A stretch of DNA of 64,000 nt, from the NCBI RefSeq assembly GCF_000717645.1, contig NZ_JNZZ01000008.1, positions 1 through 64,000 on the forward strand, written 5' to 3'. Source of the DNA: Streptomyces californicus. Lineage in GTDB: Bacteria > Actinomycetota > Actinomycetes > Streptomycetales > Streptomycetaceae. The notes beneath the pieces were generated by a model. That model ran no database searches and was not told where the DNA came from. It worked only from the letters and a program-made list of their open reading frames with translations. Position numbers and translations under genes: made by a program. Shown here piece after piece: positions 40,539 to 49,500 of the stretch (its first letter is position 1; the number at the start of each line of letters is the position of its first letter).

Positions 40539-41699
40539 ATGACGGTCCAAGAGCTGCCCGGCGCGGCCGCCTACCGGCCCACGCCGCCCCCGGCCTGGAA
40601 GCCGATCACCGACCCCGCCCCGCTGCTCCCGGACCCGGAGCCCTACCGGGTGCTCGGTACGGACGCGGTCGCCGACGCCGACCCGGAGCTGCTGCTGAGG
40701 CTCCATGCCGAGCTGGTGCGCGGCCGCCGGTACAACGCGCAGGCCACCGCGCTGACGAAGCAGGGCCGGCTGGCGGTCTACCCGTCGAGCACCGGCCAGG
40801 AGGCGTGCGAGGTCGCCGCCGCGCTGGTCCTGGAGGAGCGCGACTGGCTCTTCCCGAGCTACCGCGACACACTGGCTGCCGTCGCGCGCGGCCTGGACCC
40901 GGTCGAGGCGCTGACCCTGCTGCGCGGCGACCGGCACACCGGCTACGACCCGCGCGAACACCGCATCGCCCCCCTGTGCACGCCGCTGGCCACCCAGCTC
41001 CCGCACGCCGTGGGGCTGGCCCACGCGGCCCGGCTCAAGGGCGATGACGTGGTGGCGCTCGCCATGGTCGGCGACGGCGGCACCAGCGAGGGCGACTTCC
41101 ACGAGGCGCTGAATTTCGCGGCCGTCTGGAAGGCTCCTGTCGTCTTCCTCGTCCAGAACAACGGTTTCGCGATCTCCGTTCCGCTGGCCAAGCAGACCGC
41201 CGCCCCCTCCCTGGCCCACAAGGCCGTCGGATACGGGATGCCCGGCCGCCTCGTCGACGGCAACGACGCGGCCGCCGTGCACCAGGTGCTGGGCGACGCC
41301 GTGGCGCGGGCCCGGCGCGGCGAGGGCCCGACGCTGGTCGAGGCCGTCACCTACCGCATGGACGCCCACACCAACGCCGACGACGCCACGCGCTACCGCG
41401 TCGACAGCGAGGTCGAGGCGTGGAAGGCGCACGATCCGGTGCGGCTGCTGGAGCGGGAGCTGCTGGAGCGCGGCCTGCTGGACGAGACGGGCGTCGAGCG
41501 GGCGAAGGAGGCCGCCGAGCGCATGGCCGCCGCGCTGCGCGACCGGATGAACGCCGATCCGGAGCTGGCGCCGATGGACCTGTTCGCCCACGTCTACGCC
41601 GAGCAGACCGACCAGCTCCGGGCGCAGGCCGCCGCTCTGCGGGCCGAGCTGGACGCCGAGCAGGACCATGACGAGCACGGCACGGAGGCGGGACGATGA
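40539..41699 (+). CDS. bkdF: Branched-chain 2-oxoacid dehydrogenase E1 alpha
   Basis: 386 residues from the ATG at 40539 (AGGAGG upstream). Thiamine pyrophosphate motif: VGDGGTSEGDFHEALNFAAV, WKAPVVFLVQNNGFAIS, the GDG...NN signature. Substrate part: AVYPSSTGQEACEVAAALVL and RGEGPTLVEAVTYRMDAHTN. E1 decarboxylates the keto acids from Val, Leu and Ile to branched acyl-CoAs, which also prime fatty acid and polyketide synthesis. Overlaps bkdG by 4 bp (ATGA). Named bkdF after the S. avermitilis bkdFGH set; bkdA2 is an equal choice. Second cluster at 62434. Confidence 0.93.
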   Translation: MTVQELPGAAAYRPTPPPAWKPITDPAPLLPDPEPYRVLGTDAVADADPELLLRLHAELVRGRRYNAQATALTKQGRLAVYPSSTGQEACEVAAALVLEERDWLFPSYRDTLAAVARGLDPVEALTLLRGDRHTGYDPREHRIAPLCTPLATQLPHAVGLAHAARLKGDDVVALAMVGDGGTSEGDFHEALNFAAVWKAPVVFLVQNNGFAISVPLAKQTAAPSLAHKAVGYGMPGRLVDGNDAAAVHQVLGDAVARARRGEGPTLVEAVTYRMDAHTNADDATRYRVDSEVEAWKAHDPVRLLERELLERGLLDETGVERAKEAAERMAAALRDRMNADPELAPMDLFAHVYAEQTDQLRAQAAALRAELDAEQDHDEHGTEAGR

Positions 41700-42727
41700 C
41701 CACCGCGGCAGCGACGGCCGGCGGTCGTACGACGAAGGCGAAGCCGGCCACGATGGCGCAGGCTCTCGGGCGCGCGCTCCGCGACTCCATGGCCGAGGAC
41801 TCCACGGTCCACGTGCTCGGCGAGGACGTGGGCACGCTCGGCGGGGTCTTCCGGATCACGGACGGGCTGGCGAAGGAGTTCGGCGACGACCGCTGTACCG
41901 ACACCCCGCTGGCCGAGGCGGGCATTCTCGGCGCGGCCGTCGGCATGGCGATGTACGGGCTGCGGCCCGTGGTGGAGATGCAGTTCGACGCGTTCGCCTA
42001 CCCGGCGTTCGAACAGCTGATGAGCCATGTGGCCAAGATGCGCAACCGCACCGGCGGGGCCATGCCGCTGCCGATCACCGTGCGGGTGCCGTACGGGGGC
42101 GGGATCGGCGGCGTCGAGCACCACAGCGACTCCTCCGAGGCGTACTACATGGCGACGCCGGGGCTGCACGTCGTCACACCGGCCACGGTCGAGGACGCGT
42201 ACGGGCTGCTGCGGGCGTCGATCGCCTCGGACGACCCGGTGGTCTTCCTGGAGCCGAAGCGGCTCTACTGGTCGAAGGCCGACTGGTCGCCCGAGGCCCC
42301 GGCGGCGGTCGAGTCGATCGGCAGGGCCGTGGTGCGGCGCTCCGGGCGCAGCGCCACCCTGATCACCTACGGACCTTCCCTGCCGGTCTGCATGGAGGCC
42401 GCCGAGGCGGCGGTCGCCGAGGGCTGGGACCTCGAAGTGGTGGACCTGCGCTCGCTGGTGCCGTTCGACGACGAGACGGTGGCCGCGTCGGTACGGCGCA
42501 CCGGGCGCGCGGTTGTCGTCCACGAGTCCCCCGGATTCGGCGGGCCGGGCGGGGAGATCGCGGCACGGATCACCGAACGCTGCTTCCACCATCTGGAGGC
42601 CCCGGTGCTGAGGGTGGCCGGGTTCGACATCCCGTACCCGCCGCCGATGCTGGAGCGGCACCATCTGCCGGGAGTGGACCGGGTGCTCGACGCGGTGGCG
42701 CGGTTGCAGTGGGAGGCGGACAGCTGA
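41696..42727 (+). CDS. bkdG: Branched-chain 2-oxoacid dehydrogenase E1 beta
   Basis: 343 residues. E1 beta motifs: VHVLGEDVGTLGGVFRITDG, DTPLAEAGILGAAVGMAMYG, PVVEMQFDAFAYPAFEQLMS, PYGGGIGGVEHHSDSSEAYY and VVFLEPKRLYWSKADWSPEA. With the alpha subunit it forms the alpha2beta2 decarboxylase; it supplies half of the active site. The start overlaps bkdF by 4 bp and its stop shares a base with the bkdH start (TGATG), so the three genes are translationally coupled. Confidence 0.94.
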   Translation: MTTAAATAGGRTTKAKPATMAQALGRALRDSMAEDSTVHVLGEDVGTLGGVFRITDGLAKEFGDDRCTDTPLAEAGILGAAVGMAMYGLRPVVEMQFDAFAYPAFEQLMSHVAKMRNRTGGAMPLPITVRVPYGGGIGGVEHHSDSSEAYYMATPGLHVVTPATVEDAYGLLRASIASDDPVVFLEPKRLYWSKADWSPEAPAAVESIGRAVVRRSGRSATLITYGPSLPVCMEAAEAAVAEGWDLEVVDLRSLVPFDDETVAASVRRTGRAVVVHESPGFGGPGGEIAARITERCFHHLEAPVLRVAGFDIPYPPPMLERHHLPGVDRVLDAVARLQWEADS

Positions 42728-44283
42728 TGGCCCAGGTGCTCGAGTTCAAGCTGCCGGACCTCGGTGAGGGGCTGACCGAGGCGGAGATCGTCCGCTGGCT
42801 GGTGGAGGTGGGCGACGTCGTCGCCATCGACCAGCCCGTCGTCGAGGTCGAAACGGCCAAGGCCATGGTGGAGGTGCCCTGCCCGTACGGGGGCGTGGTG
42901 ACCGCGCGCTTCGGCGAGGAGGGTACGGAACTCCCGGTCGGCGCGCCGCTGCTGACGGTCGCGGTGGGCGCGACGGAGTCCTCGTCCTCCCTCGGCACCG
43001 CTGCCGACCAGGCCGGTTCCCGGGAGTCCCGGAACGGCGGGGCCGTCGCGGATGATTCTGCCGCCGGTGCAGGGCAGGATTCCGGTTCCGGTTCGGCTTC
43101 CGGTTCCGGTTCGGGGAACGTGCTCGTGGGGTACGGGACGGGGGCCCCGGCCGCCCGGCGCCGCCGCATCCGGCCGCAGCCGACCGCCCTCAACGGCACG
43201 CCCGCCGCCGCGTCGGCGTCCGCGTCGGCATCCGCTTCGGGGTCTACTGCCCCCGGGCCCGTCGTCGCCGGACCCTTGACCGGTTCCGCTTCCGCGACCG
43301 CCGGGCCGGTGGCCGGTGCCGCTCCGGCGACCGCCTTGGCCGGTGAGGTGGACGGCCGGGAGGGCCCGGTGGCCGTCGTGTCACCGCTCGTACGCCGGCT
43401 GGCCCGGCAGCACGAGATCGATCTGCGGCGGCTGACGGGCTCGGGTCCCGACGGGCTGATCCTGCGGGCCGATGTCGACGCCGCGATCCGGCTGGCCGGG
43501 GAGGCGGCGGAGGCGGAGAGCCGTTCGGCCGACGCGTCTGCCCGGCGGGCTGTTCCGGAGCGGACGGCCTCGGGCGAGGCGGCCGCCGAGCGCGTTCCGC
43601 TGCGGGGGGTGCGCGGAGCGGTCGCGGACAAGCTGTCGCGCAGCCGCACCGAGATCCCGGACGCCACGTGCTGGGTCGACGCCGACGCCACCGAACTGAT
43701 GGCGGTCAGGGCCGCGATGAACGCGGCGACGGGCCCGTCCGCAGGGCCGAAGGTGTCGGTCCTGGCCCTGCTGGCGAGGATCTGCACGGCGGCGCTCGCC
43801 CGGTACCCCGAGCTGAACTCCACGGTGGACACGGAGGCCCGGGAGATCGTCCGGCTGCCCGGCGTGCACCTCGGGTTCGCGGCCCAGACCGAGCGGGGCC
43901 TCGTCGTCCCGGTCGTCCGGGACGCGCACACCCGCAACGCCGAGTCGATCGGGGCGGAGATCGCCCGGCTGACCGAGCTGGCCCGGACCGGGAAGCTCAG
44001 CCCGGCCCAGCTCACCGGGGGCACGTTCACGCTCAACAACTACGGGGTGTTCGGGGTCGACGGTTCGACGCCGATCATCAACCACCCGGAGGCGGCCATG
44101 CTCGGCGTCGGCCGGATCATGCCCAAGCCCTGGGTGCACCAGGGGGAGCTGGCCGTGCGTCAGGTCGTCCAGCTGTCGCTCACCTTCGACCACCGGGTCT
44201 GTGACGGCGGTACGGCGGGCGGCTTCCTCCGGTACGTGGCGGACTGCGTGGAACAACCGGCGGTGCTGCTGCGCACGCTGTAG
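42727..44283 (+). CDS. bkdH: Dihydrolipoamide acyltransferase E2 of the bkd complex
   Basis: 518 residues. One N-terminal lipoyl domain (KLPDLGEGLTEAEIVRWLVE, lipoyl Lys45 in ETAKAMVEV). A long Ala/Ser/Gly/Thr-rich linker follows (about 82-215), then the peripheral subunit-binding domain (SPLVRRLARQHEIDLRRLTG, SGPDGLILRADVDAAI) and the catalytic domain (ARYPELNSTVD, GLVVPVVRDAHTRNAES, HPEAAMLGVGRI, FDHRVCDGG with the His/Asp site). It transfers branched acyl groups to CoA. The linker is longer than in most E2 proteins and has internal SGSGSASGSGSG repeats. No E3 gene is here, so E3 is shared with another complex. Confidence 0.93.
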   Translation: MAQVLEFKLPDLGEGLTEAEIVRWLVEVGDVVAIDQPVVEVETAKAMVEVPCPYGGVVTARFGEEGTELPVGAPLLTVAVGATESSSSLGTAADQAGSRESRNGGAVADDSAAGAGQDSGSGSASGSGSGNVLVGYGTGAPAARRRRIRPQPTALNGTPAAASASASASASGSTAPGPVVAGPLTGSASATAGPVAGAAPATALAGEVDGREGPVAVVSPLVRRLARQHEIDLRRLTGSGPDGLILRADVDAAIRLAGEAAEAESRSADASARRAVPERTASGEAAAERVPLRGVRGAVADKLSRSRTEIPDATCWVDADATELMAVRAAMNAATGPSAGPKVSVLALLARICTAALARYPELNSTVDTEAREIVRLPGVHLGFAAQTERGLVVPVVRDAHTRNAESIGAEIARLTELARTGKLSPAQLTGGTFTLNNYGVFGVDGSTPIINHPEAAMLGVGRIMPKPWVHQGELAVRQVVQLSLTFDHRVCDGGTAGGFLRYVADCVEQPAVLLRTL

Positions 44284-44455
44284 CGGGGAGGGCGCGTGCT
44301 CGGCGGGCGCCGGGGCGCCGGGCGGGCGCGCGCTCGACGGTATCCGTGCAGGCGTGTGCCGGGCGGCATGCCCTCGCGGCGCGGCTCTCCGGGGTGACCG
44401 GCTTTCCGCCACCCCGGAGAGAACGGCGTCGCCGGGAGCCGTCCATACTCGGGCT

Positions 44456-45415
44456 ATGACCGCCTACGACGTGATCGTCCTGGCCGGAGGGGCCGCGAAG
44501 CGGCTCGGCGGCGCCGACAAGCCCGGACTTCGCGTGGGTGGCCGGGCGCTGCTCGACCGGGTCCTCTCCGCATGCGCCGACGCGGCCGTCACCGTCGTCG
44601 TGGGCGGTCGCCGGGCCACCGCCCGCCCGGTCGTCTGGACCCGTGAAGTTCCCGAGGGCGGAGGCCCGTTGGCGGCGCTCGGCGCGGGGCTGCGGCTGAC
44701 GACGGCGGAGCGCGTCCTCGTCCTCTCGGCCGACCTGCCGTTCCTCGGCCGGGGAACGGTCGACGCGCTCCTCACCGCCGCCGGGGAGCCGGGCAGGGAA
44801 GGGGCCCTGTGCACCGACCCCGACGGGCGGGACCAGCCGCTCGTGGCCGCCTACCGCGCCGAACCGCTCCGTCGCGAGCTGGCCCTCATCGCCACCGAGC
44901 ACGGAAGCCTCGCCGGACTCCCCTTGCGGCTCCTGACCGCGGAGTTGGACCTCGCCCGCATCGACGCCGGCTTCGACGCCTCGTTCGACTGCGACACTTG
45001 GGACGACATCGCCGCTGCCAGAGCCCGGATCAGGGAGCATGGGGCCGTGCTGGACGAATGGATCACCTCGGTCAAGAACGAACTGGGCATCGACCTCGAC
45101 GTCGACACCGCTCTCCTGCTCGACCTCGCCCGCGACGCCGCCCACGGGGTCGCCCGGCCCGCCGCCCCGCTCACGACCTTCCTGGTCGGGTACGCGGCGG
45201 CGCGGGCGAGCGCCGGAGCCGACCCGGACGAGGCCGCCGCAGCAGTCGCGGAGGCCGCCCGCAAGGCCACTGACCTCGCGCTTCGCTGGGAGGCGGAGGC
45301 CGAGGCGAGCGGAGGAGAGGCAGCGGGCGCGGGGAGTGCCGGCGGCGGGACGGCCGACGGCACCGCGGGCGGTGCGGGGCGCGACGCGGGCCGCGAGGGG
45401 ACCGGGACGCCATGA
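44456..45415 (+). CDS. MobA-like nucleotidyltransferase with DUF6457 domain
   Basis: 319 residues from the ATG at 44456; CATACTCGGGCTATG suggests a leaderless transcript. Residues 1-190 are a MobA-type domain: DVIVLAGGAAKRLGGADKPG, LRVGGRALLDRVLSACADA, GPLAALGAGLRLTT, LVLSADLPFLG and DCDTWDDIAAA. The C-terminal half (VLDEWITSVKNELGIDLDVD, TALLLDLARDAAHGVARPAA, PLTTFLVGYAAARAS) is DUF6457, a fusion typical of Actinobacteria. MobA attaches GMP to molybdopterin; with the MoeA-like gene next to it (4-bp overlap), molybdenum cofactor modification is likely. The final 50 residues are disordered. Confidence 0.85.
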   Translation: MTAYDVIVLAGGAAKRLGGADKPGLRVGGRALLDRVLSACADAAVTVVVGGRRATARPVVWTREVPEGGGPLAALGAGLRLTTAERVLVLSADLPFLGRGTVDALLTAAGEPGREGALCTDPDGRDQPLVAAYRAEPLRRELALIATEHGSLAGLPLRLLTAELDLARIDAGFDASFDCDTWDDIAAARARIREHGAVLDEWITSVKNELGIDLDVDTALLLDLARDAAHGVARPAAPLTTFLVGYAAARASAGADPDEAAAAVAEAARKATDLALRWEAEAEASGGEAAGAGSAGGGTADGTAGGAGRDAGREGTGTP

Positions 45416-47214
45416 CCGGCCCGGACCGCTCGGCTCCTGGCCCGGACCGCTCGGCTCCCGGTCCGGACCGTCCGGCTGCCGGCCCGGTCGATGACGGTCT
45501 CTTCGCACCCGGCGCCGTTCCGGGGGAGGCCGCCGGGAGCGCTCGCGCCCGCGCCGAGGAGGAGTTGGCCATCGAGCAGGCGCTCGAACTGGTCGGCGGC
45601 TCGACGCTCGGCCCGTCCCGGCCCCCGCGCGGGCAGCGGCCCGGCGGTGGGGGCGACGGCGACGACCCGAGCGGCACTCCGGACGGCGGCGAGGCATGGA
45701 GCAGCACCCCGCGCACCGGCGACGGCCGCAATGCCGACCCGACCAGCGCCTCCCCGATGAGCAGCGCCTCGAACGCCCGGACCGACGCCGGCGCCCATAC
45801 CCCCGGCAACCGGCCGGGCCCCCACACCGGCGGTCGCGTGCAGTCCGGTTCCACCTCCTCCGGCTCCACCTCCCCCCGAGCGTCCCGCACAGCGAACAAG
45901 CCCGCCCCGTCCCTGTCCTGGAGCCGGGCGCGGGCGGTAGCGGCCCGGGCCGGGAGGGGCGGCCCCCTCGCCGCCGTCCGACTCCCGCTCGACCGGGCGC
46001 TGGGACATGTGCTGGCCGAACCGCTCGGTGCGCTCACCGACCTGCCGTCCTTCGACACCTCGGCCATGGACGGCTGGGCAGTCGCCGGCCCCGGGCCCTG
46101 GGCGTTCGTGGCCGGGGCCGGAATCCTCGCCGGACACGCCCCGGCCACCGCGCTGCCCGACGGCGCCGCCGTACGCATCGCCACCGGGGCCCGCGTCCCG
46201 CCCGACACCACGGCGGTCATCCGCAGCGAGCACGCGTACGCCGACGAGGCCAAGGGGCTGCTGCACGCCGAGCGGTCCGTGGCCACCGGGCAGGACATCA
46301 GGCCCCGGGGCCAGGAGTGCCGCTCGGGCGAACAACTCGTCCCGGCCGGAACGGTGATGACCCCGGCGGTACTGGGCCTCGCCGCGGCGGCCGGATACGA
46401 CGCGTTGCCCGCCGTACCCCGCCCACGCGTCGACATCCTCGTCCTCGGCGACGAACTGCTCGCCGCCGGGCTGCCGCACGACGGGCTGATCCGGGACGCC
46501 CTCGGCCCCATGCTCGGCCCCTGGCTGCGGGCCCTCGGCGCCGAGGTCGCCGGCCCCCGCCGCCTCGGGGACGACGCCCGGGCGCTGCGGGACGCCCTCG
46601 CCACCTCCGACGCCGACCTGATCGTGACCACGGGCGGAACCGCCTCCGGTCCGGTCGACCACGTGCACCCGGTCCTCGCCGAACTCGGCGCCGAACTACT
46701 GGTGGACGGGGTCGCGGTCCGCCCCGGACACCCCATGCTGCTGGCGCGGCTGCCCTCCGGACCGTCCGGGGCGCACACGGCCGGCCGACCGGAGGGACAG
46801 CGCGACGCGACGGCCGAGCAGCGGAAGGAGTCTCCGGACGGGCCGTATCTGGTCGGGCTGCCCGGGAACCCGCTCGCGGCCGTGTCGGGCCTGGTGACGC
46901 TCGTGGAGCCGTTGATCGCGGGGCTCGCGGGCCGCCCCGCCCAGGACGCGTACCGGGCCCTCGTCCATGCCGAGGTGCACGGCCATCCGCACGACACCCG
47001 TCTCGTCCCCGTCGTCCACCGCGCGGGTCGGGCGGGCGGGCGGGACCATGTCGCGCCGCTGCGCTACAACGGCCCCGCGATGCTGCGGGGGATCGCCGCG
47101 GCGGACGGGCTGGCCGTGGTGGAGCCGGGCGGGGTACGGTCCGGCACCGAGGTGGAGATTCTGGATCTCCCATGGGCCCCGGCGACGCCGTGGACGGAAG
47201 GGTGTTTCACGTGA
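45412..47214 (+). CDS. moeA: Molybdopterin molybdotransferase (MoeA-like)
   Basis: 600 residues from the ATG at 45412 (ATGA overlap with the MobA-like gene). The first 165 residues are disordered (PGPDRSAPGPDRSAPGPDRP repeats, Gly/Asp/Ser) and exceed the usual MoeA length of about 410. The MoeA core begins at SWSRARAVAARAG: ALGHVLAEPLGALTDLPSFD, TSAMDGWAVAG, IATGARVPPDTTAVIR, LVLGDELL, DLIVTTGGTASGPVDH and YLVGLPGNPLAAVSGLVTL. It inserts molybdate into adenylated molybdopterin. Its last codons GGG TGT TTC ACG TGA lie inside the second parS site, an unusual coding constraint. Confidence 0.87.
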   Translation: MTGPDRSAPGPDRSAPGPDRPAAGPVDDGLFAPGAVPGEAAGSARARAEEELAIEQALELVGGSTLGPSRPPRGQRPGGGGDGDDPSGTPDGGEAWSSTPRTGDGRNADPTSASPMSSASNARTDAGAHTPGNRPGPHTGGRVQSGSTSSGSTSPRASRTANKPAPSLSWSRARAVAARAGRGGPLAAVRLPLDRALGHVLAEPLGALTDLPSFDTSAMDGWAVAGPGPWAFVAGAGILAGHAPATALPDGAAVRIATGARVPPDTTAVIRSEHAYADEAKGLLHAERSVATGQDIRPRGQECRSGEQLVPAGTVMTPAVLGLAAAAGYDALPAVPRPRVDILVLGDELLAAGLPHDGLIRDALGPMLGPWLRALGAEVAGPRRLGDDARALRDALATSDADLIVTTGGTASGPVDHVHPVLAELGAELLVDGVAVRPGHPMLLARLPSGPSGAHTAGRPEGQRDATAEQRKESPDGPYLVGLPGNPLAAVSGLVTLVEPLIAGLAGRPAQDAYRALVHAEVHGHPHDTRLVPVVHRAGRAGGRDHVAPLRYNGPAMLRGIAAADGLAVVEPGGVRSGTEVEILDLPWAPATPWTEGCFT

Positions 47215-47217
47215 AAC
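47204..47217. other. parS centromere site 2, across a gene junction
   Basis: GTTTCACGTGAAAC exactly as at 25518. It covers the last codons and stop of the moeA-like gene and the GTG start (47211) of the channel gene. Most parS sites in S. coelicolor are intergenic, so this overlap is unusual. Confidence 0.95.
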
Positions 47218-48308
47218 TTCCCGGCCACGATGCGATGGCCAGGCGAGCGGACGAACTGGTCGTGCCGACGCGGGTGATGCTCCCCCGCCGCGTGGCCCTC
47301 GGCCCGGCCCGACAGGTCGCCAAACGTCTGTTGATGGCCCTGCTCGTGCTGGCCGCGACCGTGCTGATCGTCTGGCTCGACCGCGGCGGCTACAACGACA
47401 ACGCCGACGGCTCGGTCGATCTGCTCGACGCCGTCTACTACGCGACGGTCACCCTCTCCACCACCGGGTACGGGGACATCACCCCGTACAGCGACGGAGC
47501 CAGGCTGATCAACGTGGTGCTCGTGACACCACTGCGCGTGCTGTTCCTGATCATCCTGGTCGGCACCACCCTCGAAGTCCTCACGGAACGGACTCGCGAG
47601 GACTTCCGGCTGAAGCGTTGGAGATCCAACTTGCGTGACCACACCGTCGTCGTCGGCTTCGGTACGAAGGGCCGCTCGGCGATCATGACTCTCTGCGCCA
47701 CCGGCCTGCGGAAGGACCAGATCGTCATCGTCGATCCGGCCTCCAAGGTGATCGAGGCCGCCAACGCCGAAGGGTTCACGGGCGTGCTCGGCGACGCGAC
47801 CCGCAGCGATGTACTGCTGCGCGCGGAGCTGCAGAAAGCGCGTCAGGTCATCATCGCCACCCAGCGCGACGACACCGCCGTCCTGGTCGCGCTGACCGCA
47901 CGGCAGTTGAACCGCGGGGCGAAGATCGTGGCGGCGGTACGCGAGGAGGAGAACGCCCCGCTCCTGCGGCAGTCCGGCGCCGACGCCGTCATCACCAGCG
48001 CCAGCGCCGCCGGCCGACTGCTCGGCCTCTCCGTCCTCAGCCCCAGCGCGGGCACCGTGATGGAGGATCTGATCCAGCAGGGCAGCGGTCTCGACCTGGT
48101 GGAACGTCCGGTCATAAAGGCCGAGGTGGGCAAGGGCGTCCGGGAGACCGAGGACCTCGTCGTCAGCGTCCTGCGCGGCCACCGGCTGCTCGGCTACGAC
48201 GACCCGGCGGCCAGCCCGTTGCAGCTCACGGACCGGGTCATCACCATCGTGCGGAAGAGCCCCAGCTCCACCTCCGTGCCCCACAACCCGATGCCGCCGC
48301 GCCCCTGA
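47211..48308 (+). CDS. Potassium channel with RCK/TrkA-N domain
   Basis: 365 residues from the GTG at 47211 (GGAAGGG at 47198-47204 as binding site, inside which parS starts); the ATG at 47235 (MARRADEL) is an alternative outside parS. Helix VAKRLLMALLVLAATVLIVWL, pore helix LDAVYYATVTLSTTGYGDIT with the K+ selectivity filter TTGYGD at 84-89, then helix LVTPLRVLFLIILVGTTLEV. A cytosolic RCK domain follows: TVVVGFGTKGRSAIMTLCAT (GxGxxG), IVIVDPASKVIEAANAEGF, GDATRSDVLLRAELQKARQV. Two helices per subunit, so a tetramer gated by nucleotide or ion. Likely a house-keeping K+ leak or uptake channel. Confidence 0.9.
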   Translation: MKLPGHDAMARRADELVVPTRVMLPRRVALGPARQVAKRLLMALLVLAATVLIVWLDRGGYNDNADGSVDLLDAVYYATVTLSTTGYGDITPYSDGARLINVVLVTPLRVLFLIILVGTTLEVLTERTREDFRLKRWRSNLRDHTVVVGFGTKGRSAIMTLCATGLRKDQIVIVDPASKVIEAANAEGFTGVLGDATRSDVLLRAELQKARQVIIATQRDDTAVLVALTARQLNRGAKIVAAVREEENAPLLRQSGADAVITSASAAGRLLGLSVLSPSAGTVMEDLIQQGSGLDLVERPVIKAEVGKGVRETEDLVVSVLRGHRLLGYDDPAASPLQLTDRVITIVRKSPSSTSVPHNPMPPRP

Positions 48309-48378
48309 TCCTCCGCCGGGCCGGGCCGGATCGCGTACGCCCGGCCGCCGACCGGGCCGAACGCGTGCGGGATGCCAC

Positions 48379-48407
48379 GCCCAGGAGTACGCGCGGCACT
48401 CCTGGGC
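48379..48407. terminator. Hairpin after the channel gene
   Basis: GCCCAGGAGT (48379-48388) and ACTCCTGGGC (48398-48407) form a 10-bp stem in the 128-bp spacer before the quinone oxidoreductase gene. Confidence 0.65.
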
Positions 48408-48436
48408 ACCTGGGGTGCGGGAGTAGCCTCGCGGCC

Positions 48437-49429
48437 ATGCATGCGATCACGATTCCCGAACCCGGTGGCCCCGAGGCGCTCGTGTGGGCCGACGTGCCCG
48501 ATCCCGTACCCGGCGACGGCGAGGTCCTCGTCGAGGTCGTCGCCGGCGCCGTGAACCGCGCGGACGTCCTGCAGCGGCAGGGCTTCTACAACCCGCCCGC
48601 CGGCGCGTCCCCCTACCCCGGCCTGGAGTGCGCGGGGCGCATCCTGGCGCTCGGCCCCGGTGTGACCGGCTGGGCGGTCGGCGACGAGGTGTGCGCGCTG
48701 CTGGCCGGCGGCGGCTACGCGGAGAAGGTCGCGGTACCGGCGGGCCAGCTCCTGCCCGTACCGAAGGGCATCGGCCTGGTCGAGGCCGCCGCGCTCCCCG
48801 AGGTCGCCTGCACCGTCTGGTCGAACGTCTTCATGATCGCGCACCTGCGTCCCGGCGAGACCTTCCTGGTTCACGGCGGTTCCAGCGGGATCGGCACGAT
48901 GGCGATCCAGCTCGCGAAGGCGGTCGGGGCCCGGGTCGCGGTCACGGCGGGCAGTCCGGAGAAGCTCGCCCGGTGCGCGGAGCTGGGGGCGGACATCCTC
49001 ATCAACTACCGCGAGCAGGACTTCGTCGAGGAGGTGCGGGAGAACACCGCCGGGGCCGGGGCCGACGTCATCCTGGACCTCATCGGCGCCAAGTACCTGG
49101 ACCGGAACGTGCGGGCGCTCGCCGTCAACGGCCGCCTCGCGATCATCGGACTCCAGGGCGGCGCCAAGGGCGAACTGAACCTCGGGGCCCTGCTGACCAA
49201 GCGGGCCGCCGTCACCGCGACCTCCCTGCGCGGCCGCCCGCTCGGCGAGAAGGCGGCCATCGTCGCCGCCGTGCGCGAGCACGTGTGGCCGTTGATCGAG
49301 GAGGGCGTGGTCCGGCCCGTGGTGGACCGGACGCTGCCGATGGCGGAGGCCGCCGAGGCGCACCGGGTGCTGGAGTCCAGCGGGCACGTCGGCAAGGTGC
49401 TGCTGGCCGCGCCACTGGCCGGCGCCTGA
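48437..49429 (+). CDS. NADPH:quinone oxidoreductase family protein
   Basis: 330 residues from the ATG at 48437. TAGCCTCGCGGCC before the ATG resembles a leaderless promoter. Medium-chain dehydrogenase without zinc ligands: MHAITIPEPGGPEALVWADV, GAVNRADVLQRQGFYNPPAG, PYPGLECAGRILALGPGVTG, the Rossmann motif FLVHGGSSGIGTMAIQLAKA, and VILDLIGAKYLDRNVRALA. It reduces quinones or alkenal-type electrophiles with NADPH. The family name PIG3/QorA-like applies. It stands alone with its own terminator at 49436-49470. Confidence 0.92.
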   Translation: MHAITIPEPGGPEALVWADVPDPVPGDGEVLVEVVAGAVNRADVLQRQGFYNPPAGASPYPGLECAGRILALGPGVTGWAVGDEVCALLAGGGYAEKVAVPAGQLLPVPKGIGLVEAAALPEVACTVWSNVFMIAHLRPGETFLVHGGSSGIGTMAIQLAKAVGARVAVTAGSPEKLARCAELGADILINYREQDFVEEVRENTAGAGADVILDLIGAKYLDRNVRALAVNGRLAIIGLQGGAKGELNLGALLTKRAAVTATSLRGRPLGEKAAIVAAVREHVWPLIEEGVVRPVVDRTLPMAEAAEAHRVLESSGHVGKVLLAAPLAGA

Positions 49430-49435
49430 CCGCGA

Positions 49436-49470
49436 AGGGCCCGGCGCACTCCTCGTGTGCGCCGGGCCCT
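49436..49470. terminator. Bidirectional terminator after the oxidoreductase gene
   Basis: AGGGCCCGGCGCAC (49436-49449) and GTGCGCCGGGCCCT (49457-49470) form a 14-bp perfect stem between convergent genes. Confidence 0.85.
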
Positions 49471-49500
49471 GACGTATCTCGGGGCGGTCTGCGGGGCGGG

